Program-made: the position numbers and the translations under genes
In this document: piece by piece, positions 24,612-32,420 of the stretch
Layout of the letters: every line of letters begins with the position of its first letter
Position numbering within the stretch: the first letter of the stretch is position 1
NCBI RefSeq assembly: GCF_900101345.1
Contig: NZ_FMUX01000024.1
Span: 1 to 64,000 of the forward strand
Source of the DNA: Desulfoluna spongiiphila
GTDB lineage: Bacteria > Desulfobacterota > Desulfobacteria > Desulfobacterales > Desulfolunaceae
Direction of reading: 5' to 3'
Length of the DNA stretch: 64,000 nt
The notes under the pieces: model-generated
Databases searched by the model: none
The model's input: the letters and a program-made list of their open reading frames with translations, nothing else
Told to the model about the DNA's origin: nothing

Positions 24612-26827
24612 CCATCGAAGAAACAGCACCCATCTCCGAAGGGACTTCCCCCTGTGCAGGCGGGTCATTCTACCTCAAAAATGCCGACCACCTGGCAGAT
24701 GAACTCACGCGCCTTGACCTTCTCATCCGGCATGGGGTCCATGCCATGCGGCGCCGTCTCGAAACCCACAAGCACCCAGGCGATACCCAGGGAGCCATGG
24801 GGATCTACATCTCCGACACCCACGTGGACAGGCTCCTTGATGACCAGGCCATTCAGGTCGACAGCACGCCCGAGATGTCCGACGCGATAAAAAAACTGGA
24901 AAAGATGGGACAACAGATCACCCGGAAGGTATCTGAAAGCCGGGCCCGGCACATCCCCCTGGCCCTTCCCCTCCTTGCCGGGCTCTACGACCTCTCCCCC
25001 ATTGAGATGCAGGTGGTGGTCATCTGCCTGGCCCCGGAGCTGGACCGAAAATACGATACCCTCTACGCCTACCTCCAGGATGACATCACCCGCAAGCGGC
25101 CCAGCATGGACCTGATCCTCTCCCTGCTCTGCCGGACCCCCGCCCAGAGGTGGAGCCTGCGGGCCATCGTCTCCCGGGAATCCCATCTCCTGCAACAGGG
25201 GATCCTGCAGACCGTGGAAGACAGCCACAGCCCCTCGGGCTCCAGCAACCTGGCCACCTTCCTCCGGGTCGACAGGCGCATCGTGGGATTTCTCCTGAAC
25301 CACAACGCCCCGGATCCCCGCATCAAAGAGATGGCAAGCATTGATACCCAGGGTGAGCCCCTGGATCGCGTGCTGGTCCCGGCCCCCATCAAGTCCCGGG
25401 CCCTCAACCTCATGCGACGACAGGCGGGCACCCCTTCAGTGCTCTATCTCCACGGCCCCCGGGGATCGGAAAAACGCGGCCTTGCCCGGGCCGTCTGCCG
25501 GGAACTGGGCTGCCCCATGCTCCGGGTCGACCTCTCCCGTGCGGCCCCCACCACCCCGGAGGCAGACCACCTCATGTGGCTGGCCTTTCGCGAAGGCCTC
25601 CTCACCGGGGCGCTTCTGCTCCTTGACAACGTGCAGTGCCTCCCCGCAACAGACGAGGCCCTGCCCTTCCTCAAAAAAATGGCCCAGCGCATCACCGAAT
25701 TCGCATCGCCTGTGTTTATGACGGGGGATGCCCCCTGGACTCGCGAAGCGACCTTTGGAGAGATCCCCTTTGCCTCCCTGGCCCTTCCCATGCCCGCCGT
25801 CCCGATGCGGGAAACAGCCTGGCAACGGGCCCTTGAGGGAAAAATCCCCGAAAACACGGGGCAGTGGCCCACCCTTCTCGCCCGGCGCTTTGCCCTTCCC
25901 CCAGGCCAGATCCGAGATGCCGCCCGGTTTGCCGAGATGCAATCGCAGATGAACGGCCCGGATACCCCCTTGACCCTGCCGGACCTTTTTGCCGGGTGCA
26001 GGCAGCAGTCCGGCGACAGGCTGGCCGAGCTATCCGTCCATGTCAAACCCGGCTGCTCCTGGGACGACCTGGTCCTTCCGGACGAAAAAACCGTCCTCTT
26101 AAAAGAGATCTGCGCCCAGGTCAGACACAAAGACCGTGTTTTTTCCGACTGGGGGTTCGACGCCAAGATACACACCGGCAAAGGGCTGAGCGTTCTTTTT
26201 TCCGGGCCGCCGGGTACGGGCAAAACCATGGCCGCCCAGGTCATCGCCAGGGACCTTCAGCTCTCCCTGTACAAAATCGATCTCTCCGGGGTGGTGAGCA
26301 AATACATCGGAGAAACCGAAAAAAACCTCGGCACCATCTTCCGGGAAGCGGAGAAAAGCCACGCCATCCTCTTTTTTGACGAAGCCGACGCCATCTTCGG
26401 CAAGCGCACCGAGCTCAAGGATGCCCACGACCGATACGCCAACATCGAAACAAGCTACCTCCTCCAGAAAATGGAAGAGTACGAGGGCGTGGTGATCCTG
26501 GCATCCAACTTTCGCTCCAACATGGATGAGGCCTTTACCCGGAGGCTGCGCTTTATCGTGGAGTTCCCCTTTCCCGATGCGGGCCTGCGGGAAAAAATCT
26601 GGAGAAACCATGTGCCGGACACCGCCCCCCTGGCCGAGACTCTGGATTTTACCCGCCTGGCCCGGCGGTTCGAGGTGGCCGGGGGCACCATCAAAAACAT
26701 TGTCCTGAACAGCGCGTTTCTCGCAGCCGACACAGGTGAATCCATCTCAACGGACCACATCATGGGCGGCGTCAAACGCGAGTTCGAAAAAATGGGCAAA
26801 CTCTGGACCGACGAGGCGGACAGATGA
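24608..26827 (+). CDS. eCIS AAA+ ATPase (Afp15/Pvc15-like)
   Basis: 739 residues. The C-terminal AAA+ module has Walker A GPPGTGKT (533-540), Walker B ILFFDEADAIFGKR (587-600), sensor 1 ILASNFRSNMDEAF and the arginine-finger region TRRLRFIVEFPFPD. A second, degenerate AAA domain precedes it (LYLHGPRGSEKRGLARA, Walker A without GKT). This N-degenerate/C-active layout is typical for the ATPase found in nearly every eCIS cluster, where it may help assembly or cargo loading. GTG start overlaps the cap gene; ATGA overlap with the next. Confidence 0.93.
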   Translation: MTIEETAPISEGTSPCAGGSFYLKNADHLADELTRLDLLIRHGVHAMRRRLETHKHPGDTQGAMGIYISDTHVDRLLDDQAIQVDSTPEMSDAIKKLEKMGQQITRKVSESRARHIPLALPLLAGLYDLSPIEMQVVVICLAPELDRKYDTLYAYLQDDITRKRPSMDLILSLLCRTPAQRWSLRAIVSRESHLLQQGILQTVEDSHSPSGSSNLATFLRVDRRIVGFLLNHNAPDPRIKEMASIDTQGEPLDRVLVPAPIKSRALNLMRRQAGTPSVLYLHGPRGSEKRGLARAVCRELGCPMLRVDLSRAAPTTPEADHLMWLAFREGLLTGALLLLDNVQCLPATDEALPFLKKMAQRITEFASPVFMTGDAPWTREATFGEIPFASLALPMPAVPMRETAWQRALEGKIPENTGQWPTLLARRFALPPGQIRDAARFAEMQSQMNGPDTPLTLPDLFAGCRQQSGDRLAELSVHVKPGCSWDDLVLPDEKTVLLKEICAQVRHKDRVFSDWGFDAKIHTGKGLSVLFSGPPGTGKTMAAQVIARDLQLSLYKIDLSGVVSKYIGETEKNLGTIFREAEKSHAILFFDEADAIFGKRTELKDAHDRYANIETSYLLQKMEEYEGVVILASNFRSNMDEAFTRRLRFIVEFPFPDAGLREKIWRNHVPDTAPLAETLDFTRLARRFEVAGGTIKNIVLNSAFLAADTGESISTDHIMGGVKREFEKMGKLWTDEADR

Positions 26828-27531
26828 GCGGAGGGTTTCCCAACAAGCCCAAAATCCTGCGCGGGGCCTTTGTGGAATTCGGCCTGAGCCTGCCCCCCCT
26901 CATCGTGCCCTTTCAGTTCAACCCCGTGGACCTGAAACGAAACCGGAGCCTCACCTTCTCCGGCACCGGCGCCCCGGCCACGCCTGCGGGGAGCGCAAAG
27001 GCAGGAGAGACAACGGTGGCCGGACCATCCCTCAGGCAATTTCACCAGCAGGACAAGTTCTCGAATCTGCTGGACCTCCGGCGGGCCCAGAAGGTCACGG
27101 TCCAAGAGGAGACCATCCAGTTTGACATGCGACTGGACGCCACGGAAAAACTCGAAGAGGGAGACCCCCTGGCCACCCAATTCGGCATCATGCCCCAGCT
27201 CTCCTCCCTGGAGCTTATGCTCTACCCGAAAAGCGAGAGCCTCTTTGCCGCCGACCTGGGGTTTCGGTTCACCCGGGGAGAAAATCCCCCCATGATCCTT
27301 TTTATCTGGGGACGAAAACGCGTCCTGCCCGTCAACATCAACAGCATGAACATCACGGAGACCGAATTCAGCACCGACCTGAACCCCATCCGGGCCACTC
27401 TCTCCGTTTCGCTGACCGTCATCGAGGGCCCCAACCCGGTCTTCACCTACTCCAAGGCCATGAAAGAGGTCATGTCCGGATTAAACCTGGCCAATATCGC
27501 CAACATCACCGACGTCGTCATTCCGGGATAG
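26824..27531 (+). CDS. eCIS tube/baseplate adaptor protein (CIS tube protein N-terminal family, Afp7-like)
   Basis: 235 residues overlapping the ATPase stop by 4 bp. The N-terminal LPPLIVPFQFNPVDLKRNRSLTFS and the strands ETIQFDMRLDATEKLEEGDPLATQFGIMPQLSSLELMLYP...ILFIWGRKRVLPVNINSMNITETEFSTDLNPIRATLSVSLTVIEGPN are the conserved core of the protein that joins the tube to the baseplate hub. In Afp7 this core is fused to a LysM domain; here the LysM-like piece is the next separate gene. Confidence 0.85.
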   Translation: MSGGFPNKPKILRGAFVEFGLSLPPLIVPFQFNPVDLKRNRSLTFSGTGAPATPAGSAKAGETTVAGPSLRQFHQQDKFSNLLDLRRAQKVTVQEETIQFDMRLDATEKLEEGDPLATQFGIMPQLSSLELMLYPKSESLFAADLGFRFTRGENPPMILFIWGRKRVLPVNINSMNITETEFSTDLNPIRATLSVSLTVIEGPNPVFTYSKAMKEVMSGLNLANIANITDVVIPG

Positions 27532-27536
27532 CACCC

Positions 27537-28076
27537 ATGTTTTTCAAACACTCACGATACAAAAACCAGGAACCGGAGGTCACCACGGACGCAAGGGGCC
27601 GCAGCCTGAAATCCGTGCCCCTTCGCATCACCCCGGCCCCATCCGGTACCGTCCGCCACACCCTGACGGAAGGGGACCGCCTGGACCACCTCTCCTGGAC
27701 CTGTTACCGCACCCCGCACCTCTGGTGGCACATCGCCGACGCCAACCCCGAATTCCTCTCCCCCAGAGCGCTCATGGGCGATGGCCCCTTCAAAACGGTG
27801 CGCGTCCCCATCGACTTTGGCAGTGAAGCCCCAAGGTCCCGCCGAAGCGAGCTGCTCCGCAGCCTCAACGCCCTTGCAGGCGTTGAAGAGGCAGATATCC
27901 ACGAGGCCCATTCGCCACCGGACCAGAGAACGGCGAACACCCTGGTCATTTGCTACAACCACCTGACCCTGGGCACGGAGGAACTCATCGCCGCCATCAC
28001 CGAGGCAGGATGGATCGCAGGCACGCCACAGCCGGTGGAACGGACCGGGAAGTCCATCGTCCTTGCCGACATGTAA
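27537..28076 (+). CDS. LysM-like / gp53-type baseplate protein of the eCIS
   Basis: 179 residues, 5 bp after the adaptor gene. The segment HTLTEGDRLDHLSWTCYRTPHLWWHIADANPEFLSP (about 40-75) is a LysM-like fold as seen in T4 gp53 and the C-terminal part of Afp7; the WH.IADANP block is typical of tail proteins rather than wall-binding LysM. The remainder ends in an alpha/beta segment (TANTLVICYNHLTLGTEELIAAITEAGWI). It probably clamps the wedge to the hub. Repeats follow directly after the stop. Confidence 0.78.
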   Translation: MFFKHSRYKNQEPEVTTDARGRSLKSVPLRITPAPSGTVRHTLTEGDRLDHLSWTCYRTPHLWWHIADANPEFLSPRALMGDGPFKTVRVPIDFGSEAPRSRRSELLRSLNALAGVEEADIHEAHSPPDQRTANTLVICYNHLTLGTEELIAAITEAGWIAGTPQPVERTGKSIVLADM

Positions 28077-28095
28077 GGGCCGGCGCAAAAAAAAA

Positions 28096-28150
28096 GCCTC
28101 CGGCGGCCCTGCCGGGGGCAAAACTTTTACCTGATCTTATAATGACGGGC
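28096..28150. repeat. Repeat module C, copy with ACCTGATCTTATAATGACGGG variant
   Basis: It begins 20 bp after the LysM-like gene with GCCTCCGGCGGCCCTGCCGGGGG. The following spacer differs from copy 1 and matches the version at 30236-30277 instead. Confidence 0.75.
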
Positions 28151-28515
28151 TTAACAAACAGGGGCCTTAGTCATCGTTTCGGCCAGGACCATAAAAACCC
28201 CGAATTACCTTTGGTCGCCATACTACAGACGGAACATGTAATTCCGGGCATGGGTCCCCGGTCACTTGACGATACGAAAGGTGGCAAGTGCCGGACAGCA
28301 AAACGGTACAACCGACCCCTTTTCCCGGGCAGCCGGGGAAGACGAGGAGGTGCGAAGGGCATCCCACTCTGTACCGTCTTTCCCGCGAAGGCGGGAACCC
28401 ATGATGGTTATGGGATACTGCCGGGCTTCATGATGCGGGTGGTGCGATAAACGTGAAGGTGGCCTTAACGACAAGGCCCAAACAGGCCTTAATAGTTCTT
28501 CTTGAATGAAGTGTG
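28151..28515. other. Spacer in the eCIS array with degenerate MITE-A-like end and a TTCCCGC...GCGGGAA repeat
   Basis: No gene. GGCCTTAGTCATCGTTTCGGCC (about 28163-28184) resembles the left end of MITE A. TTCCCGCGAAGGCGGGAA at 28380-28397 is the widespread small inverted repeat of the type found in many proteobacterial genomes. The rest is unassigned. Confidence 0.45.
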
Positions 28516-28716
28516 GGCCTTGGTTATCGTTTGAGACGCGACCATCAAAAAAACCGAGAAAATCCGAGAAAAATTGACCGAAACGGAGCGCCGCACTCCG
28601 GTGCGGTTTTTTAGTCCGTCGTTACCCGTGCCGCACAGGAGTGCGGCGCTCCAGGGGACAAGGGTGTTGGTGAGGTGGTGTAAATCAGGCCAATGGCCCA
28701 AACGATGATCAAGGCC
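28516..28716. mobile_element. MITE family A, copy 2
   Basis: About 200 bp, from GGCC+TTGGTTATCGTTTGAGACG to ATGGCCCAAACGATGATCAAGGCC. The internal inverted pair GGAGCGCCGCACT / AGTGCGGCGCTCC lies at 28585-28597 and 28640-28652. It is highly similar to copy 1 over its length, including the ATTGACCGAAAC word before the inner palindrome. Confidence 0.78.
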
Positions 28717-28729
28717 GACGTTTGTTTGA

Positions 28730-28816
28730 AAGGCGGATGTGATTTGACCTGAGGAACGAGGGAAAAGCGCATTCGCAACCTGCTTTCAAGGTGGCACACC
28801 TTGCCGCCGGAGGCAG
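28730..28816. repeat. Repeat module B, forward, truncated at the 3' end
   Basis: AGGCGGATGTGATTTGACC... to GCCGCCGGAGGCAG. The ATAGAAGGCAT end is absent and module C follows at once. Confidence 0.75.
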
Positions 28817-28829
28817 TCAAGTTAAAGAT

Positions 28830-29032
28830 GCCTCCGGCGGCCCTGCCGGGGGCCAACCTTTTAAAAAGGTTGCCAAACAGGTCTTAAAAACAATTCAGTT
28901 TGATCTGAATCAGAGGCGAATGTGATTTTCCCTGAGGAACGAAGGGGAAAGCGCATTCGCTACCTGCTTTCGAGGTGGCTCACCTCGCCGCCGGAGGCAG
29001 GCTTTTCTACGCACTTTAACGATAGAAGGCAT
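28830..29032. repeat. Composite repeat C+B, forward, upstream of the gpD-like gene
   Basis: Module C (28830-28885) is joined by ACAATTCAGTTTGATCTGAATCAG to a complete module B (28914-29032). It ends 41 bp before the start codon of the spike gene. Confidence 0.82.
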
Positions 29033-29073
29033 AAGCTGAACGGCTACACCGAAAAAAGGATCACACTGCGGCC

Positions 29074-30180
29074 ATGGAGAACGAACACCTTGCCATAGAG
29101 GTCGAAGGGGAAGAGGCCAACGATCTCTACCCCCACCTTGTCTGGGTGGAGGTGGAAAAAGAGGCCGGGCTTGCCGACATGTTCGCCCTGCAGCTGGCCC
29201 TCTCCTGCGACCACCAGGGCACCTGGGAACTCCTGGAAGATGCGAGGCTCAGGCCCTGGAAACAGATAACCTTCCGAGCAGGATTTGACGCCGCGGACGA
29301 GACCTTGCTCAGCGGATACATCACCCACATGGCCCCGGTGTTTGACCCGGACCCGGCGGCCTGCGTTCTGGAAATCCGGGGCATGGACGCCTCGGTCCTC
29401 ATGGACAGGAACGAGGTCCTCAAGGCCTGGCCCGATAAAAAAGACAGCGACATCGCCCGTGAGATCTTTGAGAGCTACGGCTTTACCGCCGACGTGGAAG
29501 AGACCGAGGTGGTCCATCGCGAGGCCATCTCCACCATCATCCAGCGGGAGACCGACCTCCAGTTCCTGAAACGCCTGGCCCTTCGAAACGGCTTTGAATG
29601 CTATGTGGAAGAAAAGACCGGCTGCTTTAAAAAGCCGAACATCACCGCAGCGCCCCAGCCGGTCCTTGCCGTCCACTTCGGCAACGAGACATCTGTCCAC
29701 GGATTCTCCCTCTCGGTAAGCGCCCTGGGCCCCGCCCACGTGGCCATGGCCCAGGTGGACAGACTCGGCAAAGAGGTCCTGAAAACCCATATCTCCGAAA
29801 ACGACCAACCACTCCTCGGACGCCTGGATGCCTCCGACCTGAGACCGGCCGGGATCTCTTCGGCCACCCTGTGCGTGGATCGAAAGGTCGCCACAAACCA
29901 ACCCGAGATGGACCTTTTCGCCAAGGCGATCCACCACCAGGCCCACTGGTTCGTCACCGGACGGGGCGAGGTCATGGGAAACCACTACGGCCATGTCCTC
30001 AAAGCACGGCAGACGGTCCCCATCAAAGGCATCGGCGACACCTTCAGCGGCCTCTACACCATCACCCGCGTCACCCACACCTTCACCGACGAAGGCTACA
30101 GCCAGCGATTCACAGCCAAGCGCAACGCCCTTGAGCCCACAGGCTCGGAGACGTTCTCCGACTCCCCCTTCGGGTTGTAA
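29074..30180 (+). CDS. eCIS spike/hub protein, phage gpD-like (N-terminal half of VgrG/Afp8)
   Basis: 368 residues from MENEHLAIEVEGEE; ribosome site weak (AAAAAAGGA). It has the gpD/VgrG barrel segments ETLLSGYITHMAPVFDPDPAACVLEIRGMDASVLMDRNE, the DSDIAREIFESYGFTADVE block and HREAISTIIQRETDLQFLKRLALRNGFECYVE, all characteristic of phage late control protein D. The C-terminal GIGDTFSGLYTITRVTHTFTDEGYSQRFTAKRNA closes the fold. It forms the hub at the tip of the tube. The OB/needle half is a separate gene at 30466. A 1-kb repeat region lies between it and the preceding eCIS gene. Confidence 0.9.
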   Translation: MENEHLAIEVEGEEANDLYPHLVWVEVEKEAGLADMFALQLALSCDHQGTWELLEDARLRPWKQITFRAGFDAADETLLSGYITHMAPVFDPDPAACVLEIRGMDASVLMDRNEVLKAWPDKKDSDIAREIFESYGFTADVEETEVVHREAISTIIQRETDLQFLKRLALRNGFECYVEEKTGCFKKPNITAAPQPVLAVHFGNETSVHGFSLSVSALGPAHVAMAQVDRLGKEVLKTHISENDQPLLGRLDASDLRPAGISSATLCVDRKVATNQPEMDLFAKAIHHQAHWFVTGRGEVMGNHYGHVLKARQTVPIKGIGDTFSGLYTITRVTHTFTDEGYSQRFTAKRNALEPTGSETFSDSPFGL

Positions 30181-30210
30181 GCAAACAATCTCATGCCGCA
30201 GTCTCAAGCT

Positions 30211-30431
30211 GCCTCCGGCGGCCCTGCCGGGGGCCAAACTTTTGCCTGATCTTAAAACGACGGGTTTGATAAACAGGTTTAAAAAAACAGATTCAGTTTA
30301 ATCTGAACCATAGGCGAATGTGATTTTCCCTGAGGAACGAAGGGGAAAGCGCATTCGCAACCTGCTTTCGAGGTGGCTCACCTCGCCGCCGGAGGCAGGC
30401 TTTTCTTGCCCACTTTAACCATAGAAGGCAT
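30211..30431. repeat. Composite repeat C+B, forward, between the two spike genes
   Basis: Module C (30211-30277), then ACAGATTCAGTTTAATCTGAACC, then module B (30312-30431). This is the most complete copy and serves as the type sequence for the composite. It separates the gpD-like and gpV-like genes. Confidence 0.85.
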
Positions 30432-30465
30432 CGCTTTTGTTTTTTTGCATCCCACAGGAGGACCC

Positions 30466-31230
30466 GTGTCCCTGGAACAGATGATTTCAGTGCTGACGGA
30501 CAAAATAGAGCACCACTATTACGGTAAATACCGGGGCCTGGTGGTGGATAACCGGGACCCCGAGGGGCTCGGGAGATTGAAGATCAGGGTCCCCAGCGTG
30601 CTGGGACCCGACACCGTCACAGGATGGGCCACGGCCTGCGTGCCCTTTGGCGGGGATGCAAACCGGGGTGTGTTCTTCGTCCCGGAGGTGGGGGCCGGGG
30701 TGTGGGTGGAGTTTGAAGAGGGGCACCTGGAATTTCCCATCTGGGTTGGCACATACTGGAGCAAGCCCCGGGGGGAGAGCGAGGTGCCCAAGCCCGTTGG
30801 GGCCGACGGCGTCGAGGAAGGCCAGGTCCAGGACCCGCCCACGGCCAAGATCATCAAGACGGCCAAGGGGCACACCCTTCAGTTTGAAGACCGGGACGGC
30901 GACGAACGGATCACCCTGGTGGAGGCCAGACACAACCATGTCCTCACCATGGATGTCGACGGCATCGCTCTCTCCCACGGCACGGGGGGCCACAGCATCG
31001 CCCTCACCGACAGTGAGGTCAGCGTCACCACCGCCTCCGGAGCCACGGTGACCCTCACCGAGTCCGGCGTCACCGTGGACGCAGGACCCGGAACCGTGGA
31101 GGTCAAGGGAAGCGCCGTCAGGCTGGGATCGGCATCGGCACCCGTGATCCGCATCGGAGACCAGGGCATCGGCAACCTGGGCGCCCCGGTGGCCATGAGC
31201 GTCACCACCAACACCCAGGTTTTTGCGTAA
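30466..31230 (+). CDS. eCIS spike protein, gpV/gp5-like (OB-fold and beta-helix)
   Basis: 254 residues from a GTG start behind CAGGAGGA. The N-terminal OB fold reads YGKYRGLVVDNRDPEGLGRLKIRVPSVLG...VPFGGDANRGVFFVPEVGAGVWVEFEEGHLEFPIWVGTYW, the phage baseplate assembly V/VgrG type. From about 125 a repetitive beta-strand region follows (HTLQFEDRDGDERITLVEARHNHVLTMDVDGIALSHGTGGHSIALTDSEVSVTTASGATVTLTESGVTVDAGPG), expected to form the triple-stranded needle. It is the membrane-puncturing tip; a separate PAAR cap was not found. Confidence 0.92.
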   Translation: MSLEQMISVLTDKIEHHYYGKYRGLVVDNRDPEGLGRLKIRVPSVLGPDTVTGWATACVPFGGDANRGVFFVPEVGAGVWVEFEEGHLEFPIWVGTYWSKPRGESEVPKPVGADGVEEGQVQDPPTAKIIKTAKGHTLQFEDRDGDERITLVEARHNHVLTMDVDGIALSHGTGGHSIALTDSEVSVTTASGATVTLTESGVTVDAGPGTVEVKGSAVRLGSASAPVIRIGDQGIGNLGAPVAMSVTTNTQVFA

Positions 31231-31240
31231 GGAGAGTACC

Positions 31241-31639
31241 ATGGGACTCGGGCCCAACCACGATATCGCCACAACCGAATTCATCAACGCCATGCGCGCC
31301 CGCCTGGAGCGGGAAGACGAAAACCTGGGCAAGAACATGGACGACCCCGCCGTCCGCAAAAACATGGGGGCCCTGGCCGAAGCGGTCTACCGCATTGTCA
31401 CCGCCCACACCGACGCCGTCTCATCCCCCATAGAGGACCCTGAATTCTGGGAGTGGATGGATCAGACCAACCGCTGGCTGCAGACACTGGCCCAATGGCA
31501 GAAAGGTGTGGCCCAAGCCTTGGACCGATGGGCCGCGGCAACGCCTGCGGACCTTCAGCTCAAAGCCGACCTTGCCGCCCTCACCCAGCCTGAAGAACTC
31601 CCCGAGCCCCCCACAACCCTTAAAGGACGCCTCTCATGA
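31241..31639 (+). CDS. Unknown protein between spike and gp25 genes of the eCIS
   Basis: 132 residues with AAGGAGA site. Mostly helical by composition (FINAMRARLEREDENLGKNMDDPAVRKNMGALAEAVYRIV, FWEWMDQTNRWLQTLAQWQKGVAQALDRW), no signal or membrane segment. I do not recognise the family. The tight spacing (10 bp after the spike, 4-bp overlap with gp25) marks it as a functional member of the operon, perhaps an assembly chaperone. Confidence 0.7.
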   Translation: MGLGPNHDIATTEFINAMRARLEREDENLGKNMDDPAVRKNMGALAEAVYRIVTAHTDAVSSPIEDPEFWEWMDQTNRWLQTLAQWQKGVAQALDRWAAATPADLQLKADLAALTQPEELPEPPTTLKGRLS

Positions 31640-32001
31640 CGGCCCAAACCGCCTTCGGGTTTCCCTTTTCCGTCAACAAGGCCGGTGCCATCACCGCCAC
31701 CGGAGGGGACGAGGCCATCCGGGGAAAAATCATCCAGGTCCTGTTTACAGCCCCCGGCGAACGGGTACGCCTCCCCGAGTTCGGGTGCGGGCTCTTTAAC
31801 CTCGTCTTTGAAGGAAACAACCCGGTGCTCGCCGCCGCCGTGGAATTTACCATCGGCCACGCCCTCATGCGCTGGATGGGCGATGAGATCACCGTCGAAG
31901 GCATCAACGTCTCCCACCAGGAAGAGACCGTCACCATCGAGGTCGCCTACACCCAAAAACAAGACCGCACCCGCCAGGCAGTGCGCGTTCATTTCAAATA
32001 A
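31636..32001 (+). CDS. eCIS baseplate wedge protein gp25/gpW-like (Afp9-like)
   Basis: 121 residues. The family pattern is clear: GFPFSVNKAGAITATGGDEAIRGKIIQVLFTAPGERVRLPEFGCGLFNLVFEGN, with the ERV-LPEFG-GL core of gp25 proteins. It is the sheath initiator in the wedge. The ATG overlaps the preceding stop by 4 bp. Confidence 0.93.
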   Translation: MTAQTAFGFPFSVNKAGAITATGGDEAIRGKIIQVLFTAPGERVRLPEFGCGLFNLVFEGNNPVLAAAVEFTIGHALMRWMGDEITVEGINVSHQEETVTIEVAYTQKQDRTRQAVRVHFK

Positions 32002-32031
32002 TCGTCTTCTTGGATCAACATGCGAAAAAAA

Positions 32032-32347
32032 AGCCTGCCTCCGGCGGCGAGGTGTGCCACCTCGAAAGCAGGTTGCGAATGCGCTTTCCCCTTCGTTCCT
32101 CAGGGAAAATCACATTCGCCTTTGGTTCAGATTAAACTGAATCTGCTTTTTAAAACCTGTTTATTAAACTTTTCGTAACTATTCAGCATGCCTCCGGCGG
32201 GTCGCTTTTTAGAAAAAAAGCTCCGCAAAAAACGTTTCTAATGCACGAAAAAACGGAAATTATTTCGGCGGAGCCTGGAAAGGCTTGCTTAAGACCTGTT
32301 CGTCAAACTTTTTAAACGTTTGGCCCCCGGCAGGGCCGCCGGAGGCA
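32032..32347. repeat. Composite repeat B+G+C, reverse, inside the eCIS array
   Basis: Module B reverse (32032-32123), motif G (32190-32230) with its own GCTCCGC...GCGGAGC pair (about 32220-32274), then module C reverse (about 32293-32347). It separates gp25 and gpJ genes, which are normally adjacent. Confidence 0.8.
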
Positions 32348-32420
32348 TAACCTGAACCTGGCTGTTCCCAGTCGGTAACGGGCTGCCGCGAACACTCTTC
32401 ACCATGTCAGGAAAAAACCC

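Noticed and set aside
28611..28856. Small open frames (70-80 residues) in the 28.1-29.0 kb spacer
   Set aside because: Their sequence is a translation of MITE A and module B; similar frames appear at every repeat copy.
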